A program made the position numbers and the translations under genes. DNA of 64,000 bases from Thermoplasmata archaeon UBA61 (GTDB lineage: Archaea; Thermoplasmatota; Thermoplasmata; Lutacidiplasmatales; UBA184): NCBI GenBank assembly GCA_002503985.1, contig DASW01000006.1, forward strand, positions 1-64,000, read 5' to 3'. Positions within the stretch are counted from its first letter, which is position 1, and each line of letters starts with the position of its first letter. Below, in pieces: positions 49,216-57,664 of the stretch. A model generated the notes under the pieces. It saw only the letters and a program-made list of their open reading frames with translations. It did no database searches and was not told where the DNA came from.

Positions 49216-49893
49216 TCAGATAGGTCGGAACCCCCGGCGCATCCGGAGGACGGTCGTTCGCCACTCGTAGCGAACGCGCTCCGGGAACGAGAGCGACCGG
49301 CCCCCCGCGGTTTGGGTACCGGCGTGCAGGGAGCGAAGGACCGCCTCGACACGGTTCGTCCCTTCCGGAAACTCTGTGTAGGCGCGGCCCAGGTCGTAGA
49401 GCGCGTGCACGTCGCTCCCCCCGGTGGCTCCGAGCCCTCGACGCTTCGCCTCGGCCGCGGCCTTCCGGTTCGCCCCGGGGGAGTTGTGGCCGTTCACGGT
49501 CTCGAGCGCGTTCACGCGGGCGCTCTCCGCGACCGCGTGTCCGACCCCATGCGCGCGCCGGAACGGATGGGAGAGCACGGACACGCCGCCGTGATCCCGC
49601 ACCCACTCGACCGCCTCGGCCACCGACCGTTGGGAAGGCGGGGCCTGGGAGACGCCGTAGGCGAGGAGATGGCCCTCGACCGTGGAGACCTCGACCCCCG
49701 GCAGGAGGATGAGCTCGGGAAACTTCGCTTGCACGGCCGCGAGCTCTCCGTGACCGGCCACCGTGTTGTGGTCCGTGAGGGCGAAACCGTTCAACCCGAC
49801 CGCCGCGAGCCCCGAGACGATTGCCTCGACCGAGAGCTCGGAGTCGGGGGAGTGTCGGGAGTGGACGTGCAGGTCGAGGCGAACGCGGCCCAT
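49216..49893 (-). CDS. PHP-domain metal-dependent phosphoesterase
   Basis: A 225-aa PHP protein with all four motif regions: DLHVHSRHSPDS, LTDHNTVAGH, PGVEVSTVEGHLLAYG with the catalytic Glu, and LSHPFRRAHG plus GGSDVHAL near the end. PHP enzymes hydrolyse phosphoester bonds (for example histidinol phosphate, 3'-phosphates, oligonucleotides); the substrate is not evident. ATG 49893 overlaps the metG stop by one base (TGATG), so it is probably co-transcribed with metG. Confidence 0.9.
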   Translation of the reverse strand: MGRVRLDLHVHSRHSPDSELSVEAIVSGLAAVGLNGFALTDHNTVAGHGELAAVQAKFPELILLPGVEVSTVEGHLLAYGVSQAPPSQRSVAEAVEWVRDHGGVSVLSHPFRRAHGVGHAVAESARVNALETVNGHNSPGANRKAAAEAKRRGLGATGGSDVHALYDLGRAYTEFPEGTNRVEAVLRSLHAGTQTAGGRSLSFPERVRYEWRTTVLRMRRGFRPI

Positions 49894-52163
49894 CAGCGAA
49901 CCTTGGCTCCCACGGCCACGGGTTCGGAGGGTTGGGGGCCGCTCCCGGGTCCGAAGGCGAGGGTCTCCGCTCGGCCGCCTTCTCCCGGCGCTCGCCGTAC
50001 GACGACCCATGCGCCGGTGGGCCAAGCCCCCGGAACTTCGACCTCGGTCCCGCCGACGTCGACCCGTACGCGTCCATCGGTCGAAGGGCCGGTCACCCGC
50101 CCGACCGTGAGCGAGGTGGCGGAGAACTCCTCGTAGGAGATGGTTCGGTCGGAGGAGCCTCGGTCCTCGAGGAACGTCCCTGGGGGAACCCCTTCGGGGG
50201 GCGCGAGGAGGACCGCGCGTTCCCCGGCTTCGGCGGCGAGCACCATTCCCTGCGACGTCATGCGGCGGATCGTTCGCGGGGCGAGGTTGGTGAGCAGGAC
50301 GACCGGGCGGTCCTTCAGCGCCACGGTCGTGTAGGACGAGCGTAACCCGGCGACTAGCGTCCGGGGAACGCTCGCGCCCACGTCCACCTCGAGCACGTAG
50401 AGCTTGTCGGCGGACGGATGCACCACGGCGCTGCGAATGACCCCTGCGCAGACCGCGAGCGGTGGCCACTCCCCTTCGGCGGTCGCTGACCCCACCGGGG
50501 TCGCCGCGGGAGCGGGCGCGGGCTCGGGTTCCGGACGCGGGAACAGCGGGCGGACCTCCCCCAGGGTCTGGCCGGGCGGCACCGGGACGAGCGCCACGTC
50601 CCATTCCCCCGGTCCGGGGGGACCGGCGAACCCGAGCATCCGGAAGACCTCGGTGCTGGAGAACGGCAGCACGGGGGAGAGCCAGGTCGCGATGGCCTTC
50701 AAGCGCCAGAGCGTTTCGTAGAGGGTGCGGCTTCGCTCCGCCTCGGAGGCCTGCCAGGGACGGGCTTCGTGGAACCGTCGGTTCGCCTCACGAACCTCTT
50801 CGAGCGCGAGGTCGAGGGCTTCCTTGAGGTGGACCCTCTCGTACTCCTCGGTGATCTTCGCGTGGGCGCTCTTCAGGCGCTCCCCGATCCCGGCGGTGGC
50901 GGTCCCGGAGTTCCAGCCGTCCGGCGGCGTGGGGACCTTGCCAGCGTAGCGGTCCCGGGTGAGGACGAGCGTCCGTTGGACGAGGTTCCCGTACTGGTTC
51001 GCGAGGACCTCCTCGCGGAGCTGCCGGAACTCGTCCCAGTCGAGCTCGGTATCGTGGTTCTGGGGAGCGAGAAGGGCCGCGTAGAACCGGATGACATCCG
51101 GAGGGTAGTTCGCGAGGAGCGAGGGAATGAACGCGTCGGCCTCCGCGGTCCGCGTCTTCGAGACCTTCCGGCCTTCGACCAGCAGCCACTCGTTCGCGGG
51201 CACGTCGTATGGGAGCTGAAGACCGCCGGCCCCGAGGAGGATGCCGGGCCAGATGATCGTGTGGTGAAACTTGTTGTCCTTGCCGACGAAGTAGTACTGA
51301 CGGACCGGCTCGCGGGCGTCCCAGTAGGCCTGCCAGGCGTCCGGGCGTCCGATCCGGATCGCCCACTCCTTCGAGGCAGAGAGGTATCCCGTCACCGCGT
51401 CAAACCAGACATAGAACCGTTTCGAGTCGTACCCGTCGAGCGGGATCGGGACCCCCCAATCGAGGTCGCGGGTAATCGGCGTCGGGTGGAGACCCTCCTT
51501 GAGGAAGTTCTCCGCGACGCGCAGGGTGCCCGGGCGCCAGTGCCTCTGACGGCCGAGGTACTCGGTGAGCTTCCCCTGAAGTTTGTCGAGCTCGAGGTAG
51601 AAGTGCTCGGAGGGTCGGAACTCGGCGGTCGTTCCGCAGAGCGTGCATTTCGGGCTTCCGAGCTGACCCGGCTCGAGGGGGCGGCCGCAGCTGTCGCACT
51701 CGTCGCCGCGGGCGCTCTCGAAGCCGCAGTTCGGGCAGGTCCCGACGAGGTACCGGTCCGGCAGGAAGCGGCGGTGCTGCGGGCAGTAGGCCCCCTCGGC
51801 CGTCCGCCGGGCAATGAACCCCGCCTCGAGGAGGTCGAGGAACAGCTCCTGGACGGTCCTCTCGTGGACGAGGGTGTGCGTGCTCGTGAACAGGTCGAAC
51901 GAGAACCCGAGCCGCTCGAACGCCTCCTTGTTGACGGCATGGTAGCGCTCGGCGAGGGCCGCTGTCGGGATCCCCTCCTTCTCGGCTCGGACGAGCGTCG
52001 GCGTGCCATGCATGTCAGAGCCCGAGACCATCAGGACCTCGTCCCCTCGCAGCCGATGGAACCGGGCGAAGATGTCGCCGGGAAGGTAGGCGCCCGCGAG
52101 GTGGCCCAGGTGGAACGGGCCGTTGGCGTACGGCCACGCGATGCCGATGAAGATCCGTGCCAC
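49893..52163 (-). CDS. metG: Methionyl-tRNA synthetase with C-terminal tRNA-binding domain
   Basis: A 756-aa class I synthetase. It has the HIGH-type motif in PYANGPFHLGHLAG, a zinc knuckle region (CPNCGFESARGDECDSCG), and a KMSKS variant KVSKTR in EGRKVSKTRTAEAD. After the anticodon-binding helices, a linker (~545-580) leads to an EMAP/Arc1p-like tRNA-binding OB domain (VHPSADKLYVLEVDVG ... NLAPRTIRRMTSQGMVL). A further ~60-residue beta module follows (TSLTVGRVTGPSTDGRVRVD), which is unusual. GTG 52163 is the best start since VARIFIGIAWPYANG begins there. Confidence 0.95.
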   Translation of the reverse strand: MARIFIGIAWPYANGPFHLGHLAGAYLPGDIFARFHRLRGDEVLMVSGSDMHGTPTLVRAEKEGIPTAALAERYHAVNKEAFERLGFSFDLFTSTHTLVHERTVQELFLDLLEAGFIARRTAEGAYCPQHRRFLPDRYLVGTCPNCGFESARGDECDSCGRPLEPGQLGSPKCTLCGTTAEFRPSEHFYLELDKLQGKLTEYLGRQRHWRPGTLRVAENFLKEGLHPTPITRDLDWGVPIPLDGYDSKRFYVWFDAVTGYLSASKEWAIRIGRPDAWQAYWDAREPVRQYYFVGKDNKFHHTIIWPGILLGAGGLQLPYDVPANEWLLVEGRKVSKTRTAEADAFIPSLLANYPPDVIRFYAALLAPQNHDTELDWDEFRQLREEVLANQYGNLVQRTLVLTRDRYAGKVPTPPDGWNSGTATAGIGERLKSAHAKITEEYERVHLKEALDLALEEVREANRRFHEARPWQASEAERSRTLYETLWRLKAIATWLSPVLPFSSTEVFRMLGFAGPPGPGEWDVALVPVPPGQTLGEVRPLFPRPEPEPAPAPAATPVGSATAEGEWPPLAVCAGVIRSAVVHPSADKLYVLEVDVGASVPRTLVAGLRSSYTTVALKDRPVVLLTNLAPRTIRRMTSQGMVLAAEAGERAVLLAPPEGVPPGTFLEDRGSSDRTISYEEFSATSLTVGRVTGPSTDGRVRVDVGGTEVEVPGAWPTGAWVVVRRAPGEGGRAETLAFGPGSGPQPSEPVAVGAKVR

Positions 52164-52262
52164 GTCCGGCCTCCGAGGGTTACCCCGAGTCGGCCTGCGA
52201 CCTAAGCGTTTCGCGAGAGGCCGCACGCGCAGCCCCCGCGGTGCGAGCGGGCCCGTGCATCG

Positions 52263-52272
52263 GCTTTATTCT
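52263..52272 (+). promoter_or_regulatory. TATA-like box of thyX
   Basis: GCTTTATTCT is centred 25 bases before GTG 52293, predicting a leaderless thyX transcript. Confidence 0.5.
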
Positions 52273-52292
52273 CCCAGGCCCTCCCGGGCGAC

Positions 52293-53198
52293 GTGACCGA
52301 AGAGCCGCCGATGGTGCGCCCCGTCGTCCCCGAGGCGGAGCGGGAGATCGGGGTGAAGCACCCGGTCCTCACCCACGGCTACGTCGTCCTCGTGGACTAC
52401 ATGGGGAACGATGCGGCGATCGTCCAGGCGGCGCGCGTCTCCTACGGGAAGGGGACGAAGGCGGTCCAAGACGACCGAGGCCTCATTCGGTACCTGATGC
52501 GACACCGCCACACGACGCCGTTCGAGATGGTCGAGTTCAAGTTTCTCGTCCGGCTCCCCATCTTCGTCGCCCGTCAGTGGATCCGCCACCGGATGGCCTC
52601 CGTGAACGAGTACAGCGCGAGGTACTCGATCGTCCCCGACGAGTTCGAGATTCCCCCGGTGGAGGAAGTACGGCACCAGTCGACCCGAAACCGGCAGGGA
52701 CGCGGTGAGGCGCTCCCCACCGAGGTGGTCGAGCGGTTCCGGACGGACCTCGACCGGATCTCGAAGGACGCGTACAGCGCCTACACCCGTTCGCTTGAGG
52801 CCGGCGTCGCTCGGGAGACCGCCCGGCTCCTCCTGCCCGTCGCCTACTACACGCAATGGTACTGGAAGACCGACCTCTGGAACCTCTTCCACTTCCTGTC
52901 GCTGCGCCTCGACCTCCACGCCCAGGAGGAGATCCGGCTCTACGCGGCCGAGATGGCGAGGATCACCCGCCTGGTCGCTCCGGTCGCGTACGAGGCCTTC
53001 GAGGACTTCACGCTCTCGGGATTCTCGCTGAGCCGTCGCGAGCGCGTCGCGGTACGGTCGCTCTTGGAGGGGAAGACCCCGGAGGCGGCGTGTGCCGAAG
53101 CCGGCCTTCCGCTCACGCGCGAGGACGGGAAACCGATGACGAGCGGCGAGGGTGTCGAGTTCCTCGAGAAGCTCGCTCGGATCCGCTCCCCCGATTGA
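52293..53198 (+). CDS. thyX: Flavin-dependent thymidylate synthase
   Basis: A 301-aa ThyX making dTMP with FAD, methylene-tetrahydrofolate and NADPH. The signature RHRxxSxNxxSxR reads RHRMASVNEYSARYS. TPFEMVEFKFLVRLPIFVARQW precedes it, and VAYYTQWYWKTDLWNLFHFLSLR holds the dUMP-binding region. It is longer than bacterial ThyX because of a C-terminal helix region. GTG start with a TATA-like box 25 bases upstream. Its last 86 bases overlap the convergent glycerate kinase gene. Confidence 0.96.
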   Translation: MTEEPPMVRPVVPEAEREIGVKHPVLTHGYVVLVDYMGNDAAIVQAARVSYGKGTKAVQDDRGLIRYLMRHRHTTPFEMVEFKFLVRLPIFVARQWIRHRMASVNEYSARYSIVPDEFEIPPVEEVRHQSTRNRQGRGEALPTEVVERFRTDLDRISKDAYSAYTRSLEAGVARETARLLLPVAYYTQWYWKTDLWNLFHFLSLRLDLHAQEEIRLYAAEMARITRLVAPVAYEAFEDFTLSGFSLSRRERVAVRSLLEGKTPEAACAEAGLPLTREDGKPMTSGEGVEFLEKLARIRSPD

Positions 53199-54507
53199 CC
53201 CCGGGTCCGACCAGGCCCAAGTGGATGTCCATCACGTTCGTTCCCGTCGGCCCGGTCCTGAGGAGCGAGCCGAGGCGTTCGAGCGCGTCGTAGGCGGCGT
53301 GCCGGGCGAGCGCGCGGGAAATGTCGACCCCGACGCTCCGGGCCCGGTTCGCGGTCGTGCCATCGACCCAGCCTCCGGCCGCGTCCGTAGGCCCGTCGAC
53401 CCCGTCCGTGCCCGCCGATAGGACCAGCGCGTTCCGACCGGCCAGGGTGCAGGCGCAGCCGAGCGCGAACTCTTGGTTTCGTCCCCCGCGCCCCGGATGG
53501 GGCCCGAGGATGACGGTCGTCTCCCCCCCGGCGATCAACGCCCGAGGTCGGTCCGACCGGTCGGAGAGAAGTCGCCGGGCGAACCGGGTCGCAGCGGTTC
53601 CGGTATCTCCGACGATAGGGCGTTCTAGGACCTCGGTCCGGTACCCGATGGCCCGCGCCCTGCGAGCCGCGGCCCGGATCGCGGGAAGGTTCGAGCCGAT
53701 GAGGACGAACGGAGCGGCGCGGAACCGAGGGTCCCCGGCCTTGGGCGTCTCGGCAAGCCGTCCCCGAGCCCCCTCGGCAAGGTGATGGATCACTCGACGA
53801 GGCAGCCGAGGTCCCAGGTGGTACCTCCGGACGACCGTGAGGGCGTCGTGGAAGGTGGACGGGTCCGGGACGGCCGGACCTGAGCCGATGTCCTCCGGAA
53901 AGTCTCCGACCACGTCGGAGAGCGCGAGCGTCGCGAACTGGACCGCTCGGTCCGCCGCGGCGGCGAGCTGTCCTCCCTTGACCTGCGAGAGATGACGGCG
54001 GACGGTGTTCATTTCGCCGATCGACGCGCCCGAAGCGAGGAGGAGCTCCGTCGTTCGGGAGAGGTCCGCGGGTGTGAGCGCCCCGGTCGGTACCTCCGCG
54101 ACCGTCGAACCGCCTCCCGAGACCAGGAACAGAAGAAGGTCGTTCGGGCCCGCGGCCTTTACGAACCGCAGGAGGGCTCGACCCGCGCGGAAGCTGCCCG
54201 CTCCCGGCACCGGGTGCTCTCCCCGGAGGAGCGAAAGTCCCGAGCCGGAGCCCGGATACCCCCGAGGTACGACCGCGAGGGCCTCGCTCGACCGCCCGAC
54301 CGCCCGCGCGGCGGCGCCCACCATCGTCCCGGCCGCCTTTCCGATCGCGACCAGGCGAACGGTCCCGTCGGGGCCCAATCGAAAGGAGTGCCGACCTACG
54401 TAGACGGTCGCGCCTCGGCGACGGAGGTTCGTGCGGACCGCCCGGGCGGGGTCGACCGCAGAGACCCCGGCCCGGAAGATCCGCTCGGCGTCAGAAGCGA
54501 GGGTCAT
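53113..54507 (-). CDS. gckA: Glycerate 2-kinase (GckA/DUF4147-MOFRL)
   Basis: A 464-aa glycerate kinase of the type II family: AIGKAAGTMVGAAARAV, a glycine-rich FLVSGGGSTVAEVP, LSDVVGDFPEDIGSGPAVPD, and the MOFRL domain with GGETTVILGPHPGRGGRNQEF and SAGTDGVDGPTDAAGGW. It phosphorylates glycerate to 2-phosphoglycerate, the exit step of the nonphosphorylative Entner-Doudoroff pathway known in Thermoplasmata. The last ~30 residues are basic and run into thyX, so the frame may extend past the conserved domain. Coupled to the FAD oxidoreductase gene by a 17-base overlap. Confidence 0.9.
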   Translation of the reverse strand: MTLASDAERIFRAGVSAVDPARAVRTNLRRRGATVYVGRHSFRLGPDGTVRLVAIGKAAGTMVGAAARAVGRSSEALAVVPRGYPGSGSGLSLLRGEHPVPGAGSFRAGRALLRFVKAAGPNDLLLFLVSGGGSTVAEVPTGALTPADLSRTTELLLASGASIGEMNTVRRHLSQVKGGQLAAAADRAVQFATLALSDVVGDFPEDIGSGPAVPDPSTFHDALTVVRRYHLGPRLPRRVIHHLAEGARGRLAETPKAGDPRFRAAPFVLIGSNLPAIRAAARRARAIGYRTEVLERPIVGDTGTAATRFARRLLSDRSDRPRALIAGGETTVILGPHPGRGGRNQEFALGCACTLAGRNALVLSAGTDGVDGPTDAAGGWVDGTTANRARSVGVDISRALARHAAYDALERLGSLLRTGPTGTNVMDIHLGLVGPGVNRGSGSERASRGTRHPRRSSSVSRPRA

Positions 54508-55690
54508 CCCCGCCCTCGAGCGTGAATCCCGGTTTGATCGGGAACGCCGCGAAGGGACCGGTGAACCGCCCGGGCAGGACCGTCCGGATCTTCTCGAGTT
54601 CGCGCTCGGAGCCGTCCCCGACGGCGAGGACCGCGGCGAGACGAGCCGCCGCGCCTCCGGCGCGCATCACGCCGAAGCCGTTGAACCCGGTGATCGTGTA
54701 AAGGCCGCTCGCGCCGGGCACCGGCCCGATCAGGGGGCGACGGTCGGGGGTCGCGACGCACACTCCCGCCCACGCCCGGACGAGCTCGGCGTCCGCCCAC
54801 CCGGGGAACCGGCTCCCGAAGCTCTCCGCGAGATGGGTCACGAACTGCTCGTCGCCCCCGGTGGAGAAGCGGTCGGGGTCGGCTTCGACACGTTCGGTGC
54901 CGTCACCGGCGAGGATCCGGCCGTTCTCCTCGGGCCGGACGTAGACGTCCAGGTCGATGTCATGGACCGACGGGAACATTCGGGTATCGAGAGTGGAGGG
55001 ACGCAGGACCGCCGCTTGCGTTCGGTAGGGAGCGAGCGGGAGGGGATGCCCCACGGAGGCGAGAAGGCGCTTGGACCAGGCGCCGGCGGCGACGACGGCC
55101 CGGCGGGAGAGGGTCGTCTGTCCCGCCACCGTGAGCTCCCAACGGTCCCCTTCGCGGGCAAACCGGCTGGCGGGAGTGCCGAGCACAAAATCGACCCCCA
55201 GCTCGCGGGCCCTCTCGGCGTAGAGGTCGCCCATGGTGCTGGCCGTGACGACCGCGTCGTCCGGGCTCCAGATCGCGCCCAGAACGTCGTCGAACCGTCC
55301 CCACGGTACCTTCTCCGCGAGGGTGGGGGGGTCCAGGACGGAGACCGGGACCGACCAGCTCCGCAGCCGCTCGACGGCCGCCTCGAGGACCGGGACCGCC
55401 TCCCGGGCCTTGGTCCACCGGGCGAACCCGTTGACCGCGAACGCGGACCGGTCGTACCGGTCGGCGAGATGGGCGTACTCCTCCTTCGATTCCCGGGCGA
55501 CCGCGACGTCCCAGGGGTCCCACAGCTGCTCGGTGACGATCCCGGCGGCACGCCCGGTCGCTCCGGCGGCGGGGGTCTGCGGGTCGTAGACGACCACGGG
55601 ATCGACCCCGCGCCGGGCGAGATGGAAGGCGAGCGCGCATCCCGAGATGCCCGCCCCGAGGACGAGGACCTCCGCCCGATCGTCGGCCAC
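54491..55690 (-). CDS. FAD-dependent oxidoreductase (DAO/glycine oxidase family)
   Basis: A 399-aa flavoprotein of the D-amino-acid-oxidase/sarcosine-oxidase superfamily. It has the N-terminal dinucleotide motif VLVLGAGISGCALAFHLARRG, VVAAGAWSKRLLASVG, and the late FAD-contacting WAGVCVATPDRRPLIGPV and TGFNGFGVMRAGGAAA. It oxidises an amine or hydroxy acid. The overlap with glycerate kinase (17 bases) suggests a shared function, for example glycine/serine to glycerate carbon flow, but this is inferred. Confidence 0.88.
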   Translation of the reverse strand: MADDRAEVLVLGAGISGCALAFHLARRGVDPVVVYDPQTPAAGATGRAAGIVTEQLWDPWDVAVARESKEEYAHLADRYDRSAFAVNGFARWTKAREAVPVLEAAVERLRSWSVPVSVLDPPTLAEKVPWGRFDDVLGAIWSPDDAVVTASTMGDLYAERARELGVDFVLGTPASRFAREGDRWELTVAGQTTLSRRAVVAAGAWSKRLLASVGHPLPLAPYRTQAAVLRPSTLDTRMFPSVHDIDLDVYVRPEENGRILAGDGTERVEADPDRFSTGGDEQFVTHLAESFGSRFPGWADAELVRAWAGVCVATPDRRPLIGPVPGASGLYTITGFNGFGVMRAGGAAARLAAVLAVGDGSERELEKIRTVLPGRFTGPFAAFPIKPGFTLEGGDDPRF

Positions 55691-55713
55691 GACCGCCCGA
55701 GCCTCCCGGATGG

Positions 55714-56625
55714 TTAATACTGCGGCTTCGCGCGTTGGTAGGCGGTCTGGAGCGCCTGGGTGTCGACGTGGGTGTAGATCTGGGTCGTCGCGACCGAGGC
55801 GTGGCCGAGCAGCTTCTGGATGTACCGGATATCGCAGCCGCGGGAGAGGAGCGCGGTCGCGAGGGTGTGCCGGAGCATGTGGGGAGTGACCCGACGAGGG
55901 ATCCCCGCGGTCTGGGCCGCCCTACGAACGATCCGCTCGACCGTCACCGGTCCGACCGGGAAGAGGCGAGGGGTGGATTCTCCGGCGAGCGTCCGTTCCG
56001 TAAGGTAGCGGTCGATCGCGGCACGCGTGCGGTCCTCGAGGACGACCTCCCGGTCCTTGTCCCCCTTCCCGGAGCGCACGTGCAGCACGTTCCGCGAGAA
56101 CTCTAGGTCCTCGACCAGGAGGTGGCTGAGCTCGCTCACCCTTAGGCCGCAGAAGGCGAGGACGTGGACCATCGCATTGTCGCGCGGGGAGCCCTTCACG
56201 CTCTCGAGGAGGCGATGCATCTCCTCCTCGGTGAGATACCGGGGCAGCCGTTCGGGTCGTCGGGGCGCCTCGAGCTGGTCCGCGATGGCGAACCCGTAGC
56301 TCCGGAAGAGGCACGTCAGCCCGCGGACGGTGGTGTAGATGGAGTTCTTGGAGTAATGTCGCTGGAGCACGAGGTGCTCCCGGAACGCCTCGAGGTCCCG
56401 TAGCGTGACCTCATCTAGGGGCTTCTGGGCGAAGCTGAGGAACATTCGAGCGATGTGCCCGTACTGTTTCACCGTGCACGGGCTTCGCTCCTGAGCCTGG
56501 AGCATCCGCTGGAACCGGCCGACGAGCTCGAGAACATTGAACTCCCCCGGCGCTGAGGCTCGAGAGGAGGAGGGCCCGCGTCGGGGCGCCGGAGCCGAAC
56601 GCGGGATCGACGCGGAGGATGCCAT
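55714..56625 (-). CDS. xerA: XerA-type tyrosine recombinase
   Basis: A 303-aa tyrosine recombinase with N-terminal SAM-like core-binding domain (~30-120) and catalytic domain. Catalytic residues are R162 (CGLRVSEL), K187 (SGKGDKDRE), H249 and R252 (PHMLRHTLAT), H275 (LLGHASVAT), and nucleophile Y284 (TQIYTHV). Archaeal XerA resolves chromosome dimers at dif. No attachment-site pair or mobile gene is nearby, so a housekeeping role is favoured over integrase. A TATA-like ATTATTAGG lies about 28 bases before the ATG. Confidence 0.93.
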   Translation of the reverse strand: MASSASIPRSAPAPRRGPSSSRASAPGEFNVLELVGRFQRMLQAQERSPCTVKQYGHIARMFLSFAQKPLDEVTLRDLEAFREHLVLQRHYSKNSIYTTVRGLTCLFRSYGFAIADQLEAPRRPERLPRYLTEEEMHRLLESVKGSPRDNAMVHVLAFCGLRVSELSHLLVEDLEFSRNVLHVRSGKGDKDREVVLEDRTRAAIDRYLTERTLAGESTPRLFPVGPVTVERIVRRAAQTAGIPRRVTPHMLRHTLATALLSRGCDIRYIQKLLGHASVATTQIYTHVDTQALQTAYQRAKPQY

Positions 56626-56696
56626 CGCGCGTGGTTGGCCGGATTTCGCCTAATAATCGTATGCGCGGAGTGGAAGGCAACTGGCCGCTCGTCGCT

Positions 56697-56703
56697 CAAA
56701 TAG
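56697..56703 (+). promoter_or_regulatory. TATA-like box of the NcsA/TtuA-type gene
   Basis: CAAATAG is centred 26 bases before GTG 56726, predicting a leaderless start and supporting that codon. Confidence 0.5.
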
Positions 56704-56725
56704 CTCCGGACCGTGGCGCTCTATC

Positions 56726-57664
56726 GTGCGGTGCTCCACCTGCGATGCCCCGGCGGTCATCGACCAGCCGTACCGGGGCGCCCATCTGTGCGCGTCGCAC
56801 TTTCGGGAGTCCGTCGAGGAGCGAGTTCGGCGCGAGATGCATCGCCAGCTCCCTCGGTTCGGCCACGGCACGGTCGCGGTGGCGCTGTCGGGTGGCAAGG
56901 ACAGCGGCGTCGCGCTCACGCTGGCCCACCGCTACTTCCGGCGACGGCCGACCGTCCGCATGGTTGCGCTGAGCGTGGACGAGGGGATCGACGGGTACCG
57001 GGCCGGGACTCTGAAGGCCGCCCGGGCGCTCACCGACTCCCTGGGGGTGGAGCATCGGGTCGTGTCGGCCGAGGAGGCGATCGGCACCACGATCGACCGG
57101 ACCGCCTCCAACCTTCCGGGGACCGTTCCCTGTTCCTTCTGCGGCGTCTGGCGGCGTCAGCTCCTGAACCGCGCGGCCCGGGACGTTGGGGCCGACGCGC
57201 TCGTGCTCGGCTTCAACCTGGACGACCTCGCCCAGACGGTCCTCATGAACCTCGTTCGCGGGGACTTGGACCGTCTCGTGCGGATGGCCCCGCACCGGGT
57301 CCGACAGCCCGGGCTCGTCCCGCGGGTCGCCCCTCTCGCCCTCATCCCGGAGCGGGAAGTGTTCCTCTACGCCCAGCTGAAGCGGATCCCGCTCGACCAC
57401 GGGGAGTGCCCCTACGCAGGCCGGGCCGCTCGAAACCTCTTCCGGGAGGTCGTCTGGCAGCTCGAGGAGGCCCAGCCGGGGACCCGCCAGTCGCTCCTGA
57501 AGACCCACGAGCGCCTCGTGACGCGGTTCCTCGCGCAGGAGGCCTCCTTGGCCGCTCCGGAACGCTGCCGGGCGTGCGGTGAGCCGGCCGCGACCGAGCT
57601 TTGCCGTGCCTGCGAGTACCTTGAGATTGCCCGGACCCTCCCCTCCATCCCGGAGACCTCATGA
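56726..57664 (+). CDS. NcsA/TtuA-family tRNA 2-thiolation enzyme
   Basis: A 312-aa PP-loop ATPase. The N-terminal zinc motif CSTCDAPAVI, the PP-loop ALSGGKDSGVAL, the catalytic/Fe-S cysteines in VPCSFCGVWRR and DHGECPYAG, and a C-terminal zinc-like CRACGEPA...CRACEY are all in place. The family thiolates tRNA at U34 (NcsA/Ctu1) or U54 (TtuA); eye-level reading does not decide. Sulfur supply could involve the TusA or ubiquitin-like carriers. GTG start; its stop overlaps the next gene by ATGA. Confidence 0.9.
   Translation: MRCSTCDAPAVIDQPYRGAHLCASHFRESVEERVRREMHRQLPRFGHGTVAVALSGGKDSGVALTLAHRYFRRRPTVRMVALSVDEGIDGYRAGTLKAARALTDSLGVEHRVVSAEEAIGTTIDRTASNLPGTVPCSFCGVWRRQLLNRAARDVGADALVLGFNLDDLAQTVLMNLVRGDLDRLVRMAPHRVRQPGLVPRVAPLALIPEREVFLYAQLKRIPLDHGECPYAGRAARNLFREVVWQLEEAQPGTRQSLLKTHERLVTRFLAQEASLAAPERCRACGEPAATELCRACEYLEIARTLPSIPETS

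Noticed and set aside
50769..52205. 478-codon plus-strand frame opposite metG
   Set aside because: Antisense shadow caused by GC-rich codon use; composition is Val/Glu/Arg-biased with no motif, while metG has all synthetase signatures.
55714..56625. XerA gene as an integrase of a mobile element
   Set aside because: No att repeats, no tRNA-adjacent integration, no phage or plasmid genes nearby; archaeal XerA is a housekeeping recombinase.
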